From: a virus
Virus record (IMG/VR): IMGVR_UViG_3300036845_000232
Span: 1-59,048 of that record
Direction: 5' to 3' (one strand)
Length of the DNA stretch: 59,048 nucleotides
The notes under the pieces were generated by a model, which was not told the DNA's origin, made no database searches, and saw only the letters and a list, made by a program, of their open reading frames with translations. The translations under genes were made by a program, and so were the position numbers. This document shows positions 13,910 through 21,710 of this stretch, one piece after another; positions within the stretch are counted from its first letter, which is position 1; each line of letters begins with the position of its first letter.

Positions 13910-14179
13910 ATGAGCACTTCACCGAAACCCCGCCGCGCCACGCCCGGAGAACGAATCCGGACTGCGCGTGGCGAACGAAGTCTCGACGCCTTCGCCGATC
14001 TCATTCAGCGCGAAGGCGCGCCACGTCCCTCCATCGCCAAGCTTTCGAGGATCGAGACGGGGGTCCAGCCCGTTCCGGTCGACGTTCTGCCAGCTATCTC
14101 GAAAATAACGGGAATTCCGCCGCGCGAGCTGCGGCCAGACTTGGCCGAGATGTTTCGCGGACGCGGTGCGGCCGCGTGA
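13910..14179 (+). CDS. Cro-like XRE protein, 89 aa
   Basis: Residues 12-70 fit a small HTH: GERIRTARGERSLDAFADLI, SIAKLSRIETGVQPVPVDVLPAISKITGIPPREL. It is the first rightward gene, transcribed divergently from the CI-like gene across three operator-like sites. Position and size fit a Cro-type lytic regulator; specificity was not tested. No ribosome site is seen, consistent with a near-leaderless message from PR. Confidence 0.75.
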   Translation: MSTSPKPRRATPGERIRTARGERSLDAFADLIQREGAPRPSIAKLSRIETGVQPVPVDVLPAISKITGIPPRELRPDLAEMFRGRGAAA

Positions 14180-14189
14180 GGCCTGAATG

Positions 14190-14465
14190 TCAGTTCAGCA
14201 GCACCGCAGCCTTCTCGATCGCGCCATCGATCAGCGCCTGCAATGCGCTCACGATCGATCCCAGCTTGGTTATGCTGCTGAGCGCCTCGACCTGGATCAC
14301 CCGTTCGCCCGGCCCACCCTCGCCGGGCAGGCGGCGCTCCTTGAACAGAAACAGACGGACAACTTCGCCTCCCAGGCTCTGCACTTCGACGCCATCGACC
14401 CAGAACTCCGGCACCGGGCCAATCTCGACAAGAGGCGGCCGGTCGCCCCCGTCCGTACTGCCCAT
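14190..14465 (-). CDS. Hypothetical protein on the opposite strand, 91 aa
   Basis: The sequence has natural composition: a beta-rich part (PEFWVDGVEVQSLGGEVVRLFLFKER) and a helical tail ending in EKAAVLLN. AGGTGG precedes ATG 14465. It is a lone leftward gene convergent with the Cro-like gene and could be read from a promoter in the 14466-14727 gap. The fold looks like small phage proteins interacting with replication complexes, but I cannot name a family. Confidence 0.65.
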   Translation of the reverse strand: MGSTDGGDRPPLVEIGPVPEFWVDGVEVQSLGGEVVRLFLFKERRLPGEGGPGERVIQVEALSSITKLGSIVSALQALIDGAIEKAAVLLN

Positions 14466-14880
14466 ACGCCACCTGGAATTTTCTTATGGTCGCAATCCGA
14501 ACGCAGATACTCGCACAGGTTTCATTTAATAGGTAATAGCTGCGCATTATGCAGCCATGCTCTGCGGAATGTGATCCGGCGCGCCCGTGTGCCGTACCGC
14601 GCCGCATTTCGCGGCAGCGCCGCTGACGCATCACCATCACAACACCGCTCGCCTGACACGCACGTCATGTGCGCGCGAGCGGGATTCGCCCTCACGTCAA
14701 GCCAAGAGTCGAATCGGATTCGCGGCCTGTGGATAACTCACGCACCCCTTTTGCGGGGGTGTGGATAACTTTTCGCGGCTTCCGCGGCCTTGCGCATGTT
14801 CGGCGCAAGTCATTCGGCCAGTTACGTTTTTCCTGTGCGTTGCGTGCGTGTCGTCCAACCCCGAGAGCCGGGAGGGCTCC
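14466..14880. other. Non-coding region, candidate origin of replication
   Basis: No convincing gene fills these 415 bases. They hold two DnaA-box-like sequences around a hairpin (see 14728-14768) and a small inverted repeat GCTGC/GCAGC in an A+T-richer stretch at about 14537-14555, which could serve as an unwinding element. The region precedes the replication-type genes. Confidence 0.45.
14728..14768. promoter_or_regulatory. Two DnaA-box sequences flanking a hairpin
   Basis: TGTGGATAA, the complement of the DnaA consensus TTATCCACA, occurs at 14728-14736 and 14760-14768, same orientation, 32 bases apart. Between them CACCCC and GGGGTG arms form a short hairpin. Tandem perfect DnaA boxes suggest host DnaA recruitment at the phage origin. 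Confidence 0.5.
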
Positions 14881-15000
14881 ATGCGACTGCTCACGCGCGC
14901 GGATTTTCTCTCCGTCGCCATCGCGATCAGCACCGTGCTGGTCGCCGGGATCGCGCTCAACCTGGTCGGCGCCGCCCGCCACGCGATGGGGGCCGGGTGA
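14881..15000 (+). CDS. Small membrane protein, 39 aa
   Basis: MRLLTRADFLSVAIAIS starts a single hydrophobic helix of about 22 residues. GGGAGGG lies seven bases before ATG 14881 and the stop overlaps the next start as TGATG. Function unknown. Confidence 0.6.
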   Translation: MRLLTRADFLSVAIAISTVLVAGIALNLVGAARHAMGAG

Positions 15001-15347
15001 TGCTGTCCTCCCGCGAGATCGAGCGCCAGTACAAGCTGATCGAGGCGGCCGCCGCCGCGGGCGAGCGCTGCCCGCTCAACTCGCCGCTCGGACCAATCGA
15101 CTCCACCGCACTAAGCCCGCTCGCGCGCGAGGGCCGCATCCTGGTGGAGATCAGCGGCCACAACTGGCGCCAGATCACGATCCTGACCGGCCCGCACGCC
15201 GGCAAGCGAACGCTGCCGAACCCGAACGGGCACGCGGTCTATCGCATCATCGGCAAGACGACGCGATGGCCGACGCGTGAGGCGCGCGGCGAAGGCGCTC
15301 CCGACATGACGCCGCTGGCGCGCAGGCTCGAGCTGGTGCGCCCATGA
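15000..15347 (+). CDS. Hypothetical protein, 115 aa
   Basis: The N-terminus SSREIERQYKLIEAAAAAGERCP resembles a short helix-turn-helix, followed by a beta-rich part (REGRILVEISGHNWRQITI). A winged-helix DNA-binding role is possible. Coupled to both neighbours by overlapping codons. Confidence 0.65.
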   Translation: MLSSREIERQYKLIEAAAAAGERCPLNSPLGPIDSTALSPLAREGRILVEISGHNWRQITILTGPHAGKRTLPNPNGHAVYRIIGKTTRWPTREARGEGAPDMTPLARRLELVRP

Positions 15348-15463
15348 ACGTCCGCCGCCACCCGATTCCACCATCCGTCTATGGCCTCGCCGGCCTCGCG
15401 ATCATCGGCGCCTACGCGGTCGCTTGGCTGTCATGGCTCCTGTTCCAGCCTCAACCGTACTGA
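15344..15463 (+). CDS. Small membrane protein, 39 aa
   Basis: After a basic N-terminus comes YGLAGLAIIGAYAVAWLSWL, a single membrane helix. ATGA overlap with the previous gene. This is the second membrane peptide in the cluster; role unknown. Confidence 0.6.
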   Translation: MNVRRHPIPPSVYGLAGLAIIGAYAVAWLSWLLFQPQPY

Positions 15464-15479
15464 CAAGAGGGAGAGGTAA

Positions 15480-15674
15480 GTGCCTGGAAAACCTTGGTCA
15501 CCTGACGAGATCGACGCGCTGACACAAGCCGTCATGGCGGGCGAGAGCGACGCCGCCGTGGCGCAGCGGCTCGGCCGCCCGAGCGTCGCCGCGATCCGCC
15601 GCCAGCGGCTCGCCATCGGCATCTTCCGCGCGCCCGAGAATGGCAGCGGCCGGCCGCGCAAGGTGGCGGCGTGA
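15480..15674 (+). CDS. Small helix-turn-helix protein, 64 aa
   Basis: GTG 15480 follows GAGAGG. WSPDEIDALTQAVMAG is a SANT/Myb-like first helix, and DAAVAQRLGRPSVAAIRRQR a helix-turn-helix second part; the C-terminus is basic (GRPRKVAA). Probably binds DNA. Its stop overlaps the nuclease start as GTGA. Confidence 0.7.
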   Translation: MPGKPWSPDEIDALTQAVMAGESDAAVAQRLGRPSVAAIRRQRLAIGIFRAPENGSGRPRKVAA

Positions 15675-16204
15675 AGTCCGACCTCACCGCAAACGAGGCT
15701 GCGGCCGAAGGCGACGGCTTTGCCCCCATGGGCAACGCCGCCGAGCAATTCGTCGCCCACCTCAAGGCGATCGTCGATGCCCGCGCCGAGATCGCCTCGT
15801 TCGTCGAGAGCCCGATCGAGTTGATCCTCGGGTCGCATCTTCTTGTGGCCGGTCGCGAGCATTTCCCGGCCTGGGAGTTCGCGACGCCATCGCAGGTCGA
15901 GTGGAAACCTGCCGATCGCCTGCTGTTCATCCCGCAATTTCCATGGCGGAATTTCCGCGTCGACTTCGCGCTGCGCCCGCCAAGCGCGTCCCAGCCCAAC
16001 ATCGTCATCGAGTGCGACGGCCACGAGTTTCATGCCGCCACCGCGGCGCAAATCTATCGCGATGGCTGCCGCGACGACGTGATGCAGGCCGCCGGCATCA
16101 CGGTCATTCGCTTCACCGGGTCGCAGATCAACACCGATCCGCGTTCCTGCGCCGAATTTGTGCTGCGTCATCTTCCGCCCGCCAGAGAGGTCACCGCAGC
16201 ATGA
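15671..16204 (+). CDS. Vsr/DUF559-like PD-(D/E)XK nuclease, 177 aa
   Basis: FRVDFAL supplies the catalytic Asp on the first strand and NIVIECDGHEFH the ExD-type centre; RDGCRDDVMQAAGITVIRFTGSQI matches the DUF559/Vsr closing part. These fold like very-short-patch mismatch endonucleases. In a phage with two cytosine methylases, a Vsr-like role on T:G mismatches or a replication-repair role is possible. GTG start. Located just before the replication gene. Confidence 0.75.
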   Translation: MKSDLTANEAAAEGDGFAPMGNAAEQFVAHLKAIVDARAEIASFVESPIELILGSHLLVAGREHFPAWEFATPSQVEWKPADRLLFIPQFPWRNFRVDFALRPPSASQPNIVIECDGHEFHAATAAQIYRDGCRDDVMQAAGITVIRFTGSQINTDPRSCAEFVLRHLPPAREVTAA

Positions 16205-17004
16205 GCCGTCCATGGATGCCGATGTTCTGGGCCGACTTCATCGCGGACACGCAACACTTGGACGCGGCCGAGAGCGGTGCCTACCTGCTGCTGATCGGCC
16301 ACTATTGGTCGACCGGCCGGCCGCCACCTGATGATGACCGGCAGCTTGCCCGCATCGCCCGCATGTCACCTGCCGATTGGCGCCGCGCGCGGCCGATCAT
16401 CCGGGCGTTCTTTCAGGACGGGTGGAAACACAAGCGCGTCGAGTTCGAGCTCACCGAAGCGGCGAGAATTTCAGCGGCCGGTCGAGCCGGCGGCAAGGCT
16501 TCCGCCAGGGCGCGCCGACAGAAAAAACCAAACAATATCAAAGCAACTTGCGAACGACCGTTGCAAAATCGTTCCAACGATCCGCCAACGAAACGCGAAG
16601 CCCTACAACCACAACCACAGTATTCCGAAGCTAACGCTTCGGCCGCCGGGGCGGCGGGTCCGGTTTTGGAAGTGGTCGGCGAGGACCCGAAGGCGCGACT
16701 GTTTCGGGTCGGGAAAACCGCCCTGGTCAGCTTCGGCGTCGCGGAAAAACGCACCGGCGCGCTGATCGGCCAATGGCTTAAGGCCAAGAACGATTCGATC
16801 GGGCTGCTCGCCGCGATCCAGTTCGCCCGCGACCAGAACGTCGCCGACCCGATCGCCTACGTGTCCGCGCTCGTCCATGGGAAACGCAAACATGACGCAA
16901 CTGGCTCCTTGGCGGCCGCCGCAGACGACCTCATCGCTCGCGCGCGAGAGCGAGAAAAGCAGGGCGGTCATGGCTTCTTCGATCTCGCCGCCGAAAGCGC
17001 TTGA
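16201..17004 (+). CDS. DUF1376-family replication-type protein, 267 aa
   Basis: The N-terminus MPMFWADFIADTQHLDAAESGAYLLLIGHYW is the DUF1376 hallmark: a winged-helix domain found in phage replication initiators. A charged basic linker (about residues 95-140) and a helical C-terminal domain follow. Probably binds the origin or loads replication proteins; the DnaA-box region lies 1.4 kb upstream. ATGA overlap with the nuclease. Confidence 0.8.
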   Translation: MSRPWMPMFWADFIADTQHLDAAESGAYLLLIGHYWSTGRPPPDDDRQLARIARMSPADWRRARPIIRAFFQDGWKHKRVEFELTEAARISAAGRAGGKASARARRQKKPNNIKATCERPLQNRSNDPPTKREALQPQPQYSEANASAAGAAGPVLEVVGEDPKARLFRVGKTALVSFGVAEKRTGALIGQWLKAKNDSIGLLAAIQFARDQNVADPIAYVSALVHGKRKHDATGSLAAAADDLIARAREREKQGGHGFFDLAAESA

Positions 17005-17539
17005 GGCAGCGAAAAAGCTTGTCGGGCAGTGGCCGCACCTCAAGGCCGATCAACCCGACGTTTTCATCGCGGCGGTCGGCGCGGTGCTCTCGGAATATCC
17101 GTTCGGCGTCGTCGAGGAATGCGTCGATCCGCGCACCGGGCCGGTGAACAAGATCAAGTTTCTGTCGATCGTCGAGCTGCGCCAATGGCTCGAGGAACGC
17201 GTCGTGTATCACCGCGCGCTGGCGTCGTGGCGGCCGCGCCCGGAGCCGCAAAACGCACCGCCGCGGGTCTACGCGCCGGAATACTGCGCCGCCATGGTGA
17301 CCCGCTTCCGGGCGCTGCTGCAGGGCATGCGGCGCGCGGCGGATCCGGTGGTGTCGCTGATGCGCGCGCACCGCCGCGCCGCGCAAGAGCGGCTGGCGGC
17401 CGATCGCGCCCGCGCGCTGGCGGAGTTGGGCGAGCCGCCCAATCCGGCCCCGATCGACACCGGCCACCATGCCCGCGTCGCCGCCGACCTTTCTGCCCGC
17501 AAGGCTGCGCGCGAGGGCGATCCCCCGGAGGTCGCATGA
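16892..17539 (+). CDS. Hypothetical protein paired with the DUF1376 gene, 215 aa
   Basis: The central part has KALEAAKKLVGQWPHLKADQPDVFIAAVGAVLSEYP and KFLSIVELRQWLE, helical and conserved-looking. This type of gene often follows DUF1376 genes in Rhizobiales prophages and is presumably a replication accessory. ATG 16892 has GGGAAA upstream and overlaps the previous gene by 113 bases; ATG 16970 with AGGGCGG is a reasonable alternative. Confidence 0.65.
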   Translation: MTQLAPWRPPQTTSSLARESEKSRAVMASSISPPKALEAAKKLVGQWPHLKADQPDVFIAAVGAVLSEYPFGVVEECVDPRTGPVNKIKFLSIVELRQWLEERVVYHRALASWRPRPEPQNAPPRVYAPEYCAAMVTRFRALLQGMRRAADPVVSLMRAHRRAAQERLAADRARALAELGEPPNPAPIDTGHHARVAADLSARKAAREGDPPEVA

Positions 17540-17745
17540 CCAGCACCCTGCGGCAGATCTCCGCGGCGTTGATCACGAGCTCACGCGAGCGACCGCCGCC
17601 CGCGATCGACGCTGCGGAGGCCGAGCGCCAACGCGAGCGCGCCCGCGCGGTGCTGCGCGAGTGCCGCGAGCGGCTGCGGCGGATCGAGCGCACGAGGCCG
17701 AAATCACCCCATCCCGGCGCTGACGCCAGCCAGAAGGCTGGATAA
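17536..17745 (+). CDS. Small helical basic protein, 69 aa
   Basis: ATGA overlap with the previous gene. Residues 25-55 form an Arg/Glu-rich helix that could be a coiled coil (AEAERQRERARAVLRECRER). Role unknown. Confidence 0.6.
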   Translation: MTSTLRQISAALITSSRERPPPAIDAAEAERQRERARAVLRECRERLRRIERTRPKSPHPGADASQKAG

Positions 17746-17754
17746 CGCCGTGAT

Positions 17755-17800
17755 CCGCCCCGCGTCGTTTCTTTCTGCCTGACTGAGCGACGCGGGGCGG
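17755..17800 (+). repeat. Perfect 13-bp inverted repeat between genes
   Basis: CCGCCCCGCGTCG (17755-17767) pairs with CGACGCGGGGCGG (17788-17800) around a 20-base pyrimidine-rich loop. There is no T tract after it, so it is not a standard terminator. It lies between two genes and may be an attenuator, RNA-stability element or protein-binding cruciform. Confidence 0.6.
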
Positions 17801-17824
17801 CAACCTTCACCAGAGGAAAATTCA

Positions 17825-18001
17825 ATGCCTAAGAAATCCGTGACTGCAAAATCAAAGGCGAAGCCGCAGCCGCACTTCGAAGCCGGCCAAGTCATCGCAC
17901 CGGCCGGTCCCTCTTCGGTCTATCTCGTTGTCGACAGCTTCGGCGACGCGTGGTGGGTCGATACGGATCTCATGACGATACGAAGGGCGATGGCGGCCTG
18001 A
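17825..18001 (+). CDS. Small hypothetical protein, 58 aa
   Basis: Starts MPKKSVTAKSKAKPQ, a basic tail, then a compact beta-like part (GPSSVYLVVDSFGDAWWVD). AGAGGAAA precedes ATG 17825; the stop overlaps the next ATG. No family recognised. Confidence 0.65.
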   Translation: MPKKSVTAKSKAKPQPHFEAGQVIAPAGPSSVYLVVDSFGDAWWVDTDLMTIRRAMAA

Positions 18002-18465
18002 TGTTCGCCCGCCGACGAGTCCTGCAGATGATCGGGTTGGGCGGCGCGGCGGCGCCGTCGATGCTGCGCAGCGCGTCGGGCCTGATCCAGTCCGGCATGA
18101 AGTCCGCGGCCGTCCCGGAGAGCGGCATCTTGGATGACTCGTATGGCGACAACGCCCGGGGCGTCGGGCAGGAAATCACTGCCAACCGCCCTATCATGCC
18201 GCGCTGGCGCGCCGCGCAGCTTGCCATGAAGGTACCCGCGATGCGCGCGGCCGCCTTCGATACCGCATGGCGGCAGAACCGCCGCGTCTATCAGGTCGAC
18301 CCCGATCTCGAGGTCTACCGTTCGTTTTCGCCCATGGCGAAGATCACGTTTCAGCGGCAGCGCAACGTGGAGCGGCACATCCGCGAGATCAGCGAGCCGG
18401 ATCACTACGAAGCGCTGCAGCCGTTCAAGGACTTTCTCAACAAGACGATCTGGGGCCGACCGTGA
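18001..18465 (+). CDS. Hypothetical protein with Tat-like N-terminus, 154 aa
   Basis: The N-terminus FARRRVLQMIGLGGAAAPSML has a twin-arginine run before a weakly hydrophobic stretch, like a Tat signal, but lacks a clear cleavage site; it could be a membrane anchor. The rest is helical with MRAAAFDTAWRQNRR and a charged C-terminal half. It is coupled on both sides. Export is a prediction only. Confidence 0.6.
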   Translation: MFARRRVLQMIGLGGAAAPSMLRSASGLIQSGMKSAAVPESGILDDSYGDNARGVGQEITANRPIMPRWRAAQLAMKVPAMRAAAFDTAWRQNRRVYQVDPDLEVYRSFSPMAKITFQRQRNVERHIREISEPDHYEALQPFKDFLNKTIWGRP

Positions 18466-18953
18466 CCACCATCACCTCCCTCTCCCCCACCGACGTCGGC
18501 GCTAAGGTCTCCTACGATCTCGGCAACGAGAAGAAGCTCGGCACCATCGCCGACTTCAATTGCTCGTGCGTGCACGTGCGGATCGACGACGGCACCACGC
18601 TGCCGATGCCGTGGCATCTTTTGGAGCGGGTGGCCGGTGAACCTGGCCCCGCGGTGGTGAATGCGCTCGCCTCGCTCGAGCAAGCGGGCCTCCCAGGGAA
18701 GATGATCGACGCCGCCACGGTCGAGGTCGCCGGATTGATCATCTGGACGCCAGCGGCAGGGAGCTGGAAGGTGAGGGGGGAGAACTCGGTCCATTATGGC
18801 GGGTTTGCTTCGGTCGCCGCGGCGGCGCGGGAACTGCCGGTGCTCGAGGGCCTGCGGATGAAGTCGGAACCGGTTTGCACCTTCAGCCGCTGCCCCAATC
18901 CGGATCAGTGCCGGGAGGGATGCTCGAGCCCGATGAGGTCGCCATCCGCGTAG
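18462..18953 (+). CDS. Hypothetical protein, 163 aa
   Basis: GTG start in a GTGA overlap. The N-terminal 60 residues (GAKVSYDLGNEKKLGTIADF to DDGTTLPMPWHLLERV) look like a small SH3-like barrel; the middle has a short beta segment and the C-terminus a Cys-rich motif (CTFSRCPNPDQCREGC). Possibly metal-binding. Not recognised. Confidence 0.6.
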   Translation: MTTITSLSPTDVGAKVSYDLGNEKKLGTIADFNCSCVHVRIDDGTTLPMPWHLLERVAGEPGPAVVNALASLEQAGLPGKMIDAATVEVAGLIIWTPAAGSWKVRGENSVHYGGFASVAAAARELPVLEGLRMKSEPVCTFSRCPNPDQCREGCSSPMRSPSA

Positions 18954-19019
18954 AAAATCTGTCCGAGGAGGGCAGCGAAATCCGCCGTTTCACGTGAGAC
19001 CATTCCCTTAAATCCCTGA

Positions 19020-19048
19020 TTGATAGATTGTTTTCCTCCCCATATAAT
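19020..19048 (+). promoter_or_regulatory. Strong sigma-70-type promoter
   Basis: TTGATA (19020-19025), 17-base spacer, TATAAT (19043-19048). The -10 is perfect and the -35 differs by two bases. It lies in the 126-base gap between 18953 and 19080 and would drive the second half of the rightward genes, including a possible late regulator. It is the best consensus promoter I see in the window. Confidence 0.65.
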
Positions 19049-19079
19049 GCCACCGCTTTGGCCGGGGAGGGCCATTTAG

Positions 19080-19313
19080 GTGCCTCACACGATCGAGGAC
19101 GGCGACGCCGCCTACCTGCTCTGTCGGGTTGGCCGGATCGTGCCGCAGCTCGGCATCGCCTATGTGGTCGTCCCCAAGGTGGGCTTGATGCCGCACGAAT
19201 GGGTGGGCTGGGACGGCCCCATGATCGTGAGCCTGAAGCTGCTCGCCCGCGCGCCGGAGCCGCGCGACTTCGCGATGCCGCGTCAGATCGAGCCTGCGAA
19301 AGCTGGCACTTAA
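19080..19313 (+). CDS. Hypothetical protein, 77 aa
   Basis: GTG 19080 with GGGGAGGG upstream. Beta-rich with IAYVVVPKVGLMPHEWVGWDG. First gene after the promoter at 19020. Not recognised. Confidence 0.6.
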   Translation: MPHTIEDGDAAYLLCRVGRIVPQLGIAYVVVPKVGLMPHEWVGWDGPMIVSLKLLARAPEPRDFAMPRQIEPAKAGT

Positions 19314-19443
19314 CCGAAAATTGAGCGCGACGGCGTACCCCGAATCCCGGGCCGGCTCCGGCTGGCCGACTTGTTCCGCGCGTACCGCCGGCCGCTCGAT
19401 GCCCTTCGCGCGCGGTCGGCGGATGCACGGGGAGGGGGATGCA

Positions 19444-20196
19444 TTGGCGAAGAAGCGCGGGCGCCCGGCCAAGGCCGGCGAGCGCTACGACTGCGGCAAG
19501 CTCAAGCCGGACGGCGTCTCACCCACCTTGGCCTATCGCATACGGGAACAGGCGGGAAAGATCGCGATTGATCGGCGCCTCGGAAGCGAGCTCGGCCGAC
19601 TGTTGCTGCTGGAACAGATCACGACGGGCGAGGCGGCTTGCGGCTGGCGCGTCCACGATGTGTGGCTGAAGTTCGAATCGGCAGTCGGCCTTGCGCGCGG
19701 CGTGCGCGGCGCCGCGTTTGACGTAGCAGTCAATCGGGCCAGCGCCCTCCTGGTGGGGGATAGAGACGAGGAAGCGCGCATTGCGCGCGACAGGTGGCTC
19801 GCCCTCGATAAATTCCTGCTGAAAAACTTCACCGGCCCCGACGGCCGCATTGCACGCGACCGCCTTGAAACGCTATGCGTCGATGACCGCTCGATTCCGT
19901 ACGCGTGGATCGAGCCGGTGCGCGCGATGCTGCGGCTGTTGGCGCTTGAGCACTTTGGCATCAAGCGACCGCCGAGGAGCGAACCCGGGCGCCTCACCGC
20001 ATCAGCGCCGGTGCGGCGCGCGCTATGGCGATCAGAGTACGGCGCCGACGTTGCCAAGCTTGTGAGTGCGGCGAATCCGGACCTGCCGATGGAGCGAATT
20101 TCGGAAATCCGCGATTTTCACAATGCGCTAGCCGAGCGCGCAAAATTCGATGCGGAGAAAAAGCGCGAGCGATCAAAAGCTTCCGCCTTCGGTTAA
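19444..20196 (+). CDS. Hypothetical basic protein, possible late regulator, 250 aa
   Basis: Start TTG 19444 is chosen because GGGAGGGGG precedes it and the protein then begins AKKRGRPAKAGERYD, an AT-hook-like basic start. The rest is helical (ELGRLLLLEQITTGEAACGWRVHDVW and later ALDKFLLKNF). No known domain recognised. Position between early genes and the terminase suggests a late-transcription or packaging regulator, by context only. Confidence 0.6.
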   Translation: MAKKRGRPAKAGERYDCGKLKPDGVSPTLAYRIREQAGKIAIDRRLGSELGRLLLLEQITTGEAACGWRVHDVWLKFESAVGLARGVRGAAFDVAVNRASALLVGDRDEEARIARDRWLALDKFLLKNFTGPDGRIARDRLETLCVDDRSIPYAWIEPVRAMLRLLALEHFGIKRPPRSEPGRLTASAPVRRALWRSEYGADVAKLVSAANPDLPMERISEIRDFHNALAERAKFDAEKKRERSKASAFG

Positions 20197-20532
20197 CCAT
20201 CTCGCATGATCTCGATTGCGAAAACTTCCGCAGCAGACCACACTTCCGAAATTCCATCATGGACGACGTGTCATCCGGGGCGGGCTTCCGCGCCGGCTTC
20301 ACGCCTATGGAGACACGTCATGTAGCCGTTCTTGTCCCGGCGCGCCTCCGCGACTGACCGGAGACCGCGCCCGGCAGCGTGGACGTGCCACCCGTGCCCC
20401 ACGCGCGGCCCGGCTTTGTGAGCCTCCCAAGGTGGCCGGGCCGCAGAATTAACGCGCTGTGAATCTTTGCGGCGCATTCAGGCGCTGAGCGCGTGTGTAT
20501 TGCGTCGCGCTCGCCAAATCAGAGGTGCCGCC
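20197..20532 (+). other. Intergenic region with a perfect hairpin
   Basis: These 336 bases hold only short frames (for example 20206-20325, 39 aa; 20259-20357, 32 aa) without convincing ribosome sites, so I call no gene. The main feature is the 10-bp perfect inverted repeat at 20405-20444. Confidence 0.5.
20405..20444 (+). repeat. Perfect 10-bp inverted repeat
   Basis: GCGGCCCGGC pairs with GCCGGGCCGC across a 20-base loop. Same design (long G+C-only arms, about 20-base loop, no T tract) as the element at 17755-17800. Confidence 0.55.
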
Positions 20533-20949
20533 ATGGTGACGCGAGCCAAGCTGCAAAACGTAATCGACGACATCCGCAAGGAGCTGGAAGAGCAGCGCAG
20601 CCGCCGGCAGGCGGCGGAGAGCGAGATGCGTTCCGCGCACGAAGCAGCAAAGCAAGCGCGCGCCCAGTTCGCCGACCTCAAGGAGCGTCTGGCGAACGCC
20701 GAGGCAGAAAACCAGCGCATGCGCGGCTATATCGCGCGGGTGCAGGAGGATGACGTCGTCCGCGAAGAGCTTATCCTCGTGGGCGAAGCTGATGGCGAGC
20801 AACGGCTTGCCCCGAAGCGGAAGGCGACGACTTTCGGCGCGCCGGATGCCTATCAGCACTTCACCGCATCGAGGGATGAAGAGTTCTCGGGCATGGCTTG
20901 CGGCCGCATTGAACGCCGCGGCAAACCGCGCCACTGGATCACCTATTGA
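20533..20949 (+). CDS. Coiled-coil protein, 138 aa
   Basis: Residues 5-75 are a long Glu/Arg/Ala-rich coiled coil (KELEEQRSRRQAAESEMRS and onwards). The C-terminal 50 residues are polar. It could be a chaperone or packaging accessory. No family recognised. Confidence 0.65.
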   Translation: MVTRAKLQNVIDDIRKELEEQRSRRQAAESEMRSAHEAAKQARAQFADLKERLANAEAENQRMRGYIARVQEDDVVREELILVGEADGEQRLAPKRKATTFGAPDAYQHFTASRDEEFSGMACGRIERRGKPRHWITY

Positions 20950-20970
20950 GGGTCTCCGCAGGAGGCTGAC

Positions 20971-21429
20971 ATGTCCGGCCGCGCGCGCCATCTGCGCGAC
21001 GGCCAGTGGATCACGAACCGCAAGACCGACCGGCGCAATCCCCGCCGCTCCCCGGCCGAGCGCCGCCAGGCCCTCATCACCGAGGCGTTCGCAAAGCCCG
21101 ACCCCGCCCTGGTCGCCATGGTGTTCCGGCTCCCGGAATGGCTCGGTGCCGCCACCGCCCCGGGCCAGCACGGCATCGGCATCGAGGTGCTCAAGAGCGA
21201 CTTCGTGCGGGTGAGCGGCAACTCGGCCGATCACTGCTGGTATCTCGCCCGCTCGTTTCTCGGCGCCATCGCCCGGGAGAGCCGTGGGTTCACGGTGCAC
21301 GCATCGATCATCTGCCGCGCCGGCGAGCATGCCGGAAAGTCGTACGGCTGCTTCCTCACCGTGACGCGCGGAAGCGTGGTGGTGTCGATGGGGCTGATCG
21401 AGCCGAGGCTTTACGAGGCGGCGGCATGA
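20971..21429 (+). CDS. Hypothetical protein, 152 aa
   Basis: A basic N-terminus (RDGQWITNRKTDRRNPRRSP) precedes a mixed alpha/beta part with MVFRLPEWLG and FLTVTRGSVVVSMGL. AGGAGG lies upstream of ATG 20971. Not recognised. Confidence 0.6.
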   Translation: MSGRARHLRDGQWITNRKTDRRNPRRSPAERRQALITEAFAKPDPALVAMVFRLPEWLGAATAPGQHGIGIEVLKSDFVRVSGNSADHCWYLARSFLGAIARESRGFTVHASIICRAGEHAGKSYGCFLTVTRGSVVVSMGLIEPRLYEAAA

Positions 21430-21710
21430 CGCCATTGCCGCCCTTCGACGTGCTCACCCCGCTCGGGCCCGCCGTCTGCATCGGCATCCTCGCCGAGACG
21501 GACAATGTCGAGTGGGTCACGTTCATCAAGGCGACCGGGGAGCCGTGGTTCTGGCAGAACCCGGACATCCGGCGCGATCTCGATATCACGCAAGGGCGGC
21601 AATCGCTGTCGCCGTTCGGTCCGCCTGGCCCCAAGCTGCAGCGGCATATCGATCGCTACCGTGCCAACGGATGGCTACCGCCACAAGACAAGGAACCCAA
21701 CCATGGGTGA
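21426..21710 (+). CDS. Hypothetical protein, 94 aa
   Basis: Mixed strands and helices (GPAVCIGILAETDNVEWVTF, PWFWQNPDIRRDLDIT). It resembles small proteins encoded near terminases in Rhizobiales prophages. Coupled to both neighbours by overlapping codons. Confidence 0.6.
   Translation: MTPLPPFDVLTPLGPAVCIGILAETDNVEWVTFIKATGEPWFWQNPDIRRDLDITQGRQSLSPFGPPGPKLQRHIDRYRANGWLPPQDKEPNHG

Noticed and set aside
20206-20357. Small genes in the 20.2-20.4 kb gap
   Set aside because: Short frames lack ribosome sites and natural composition; the gap is described as non-coding with a hairpin.
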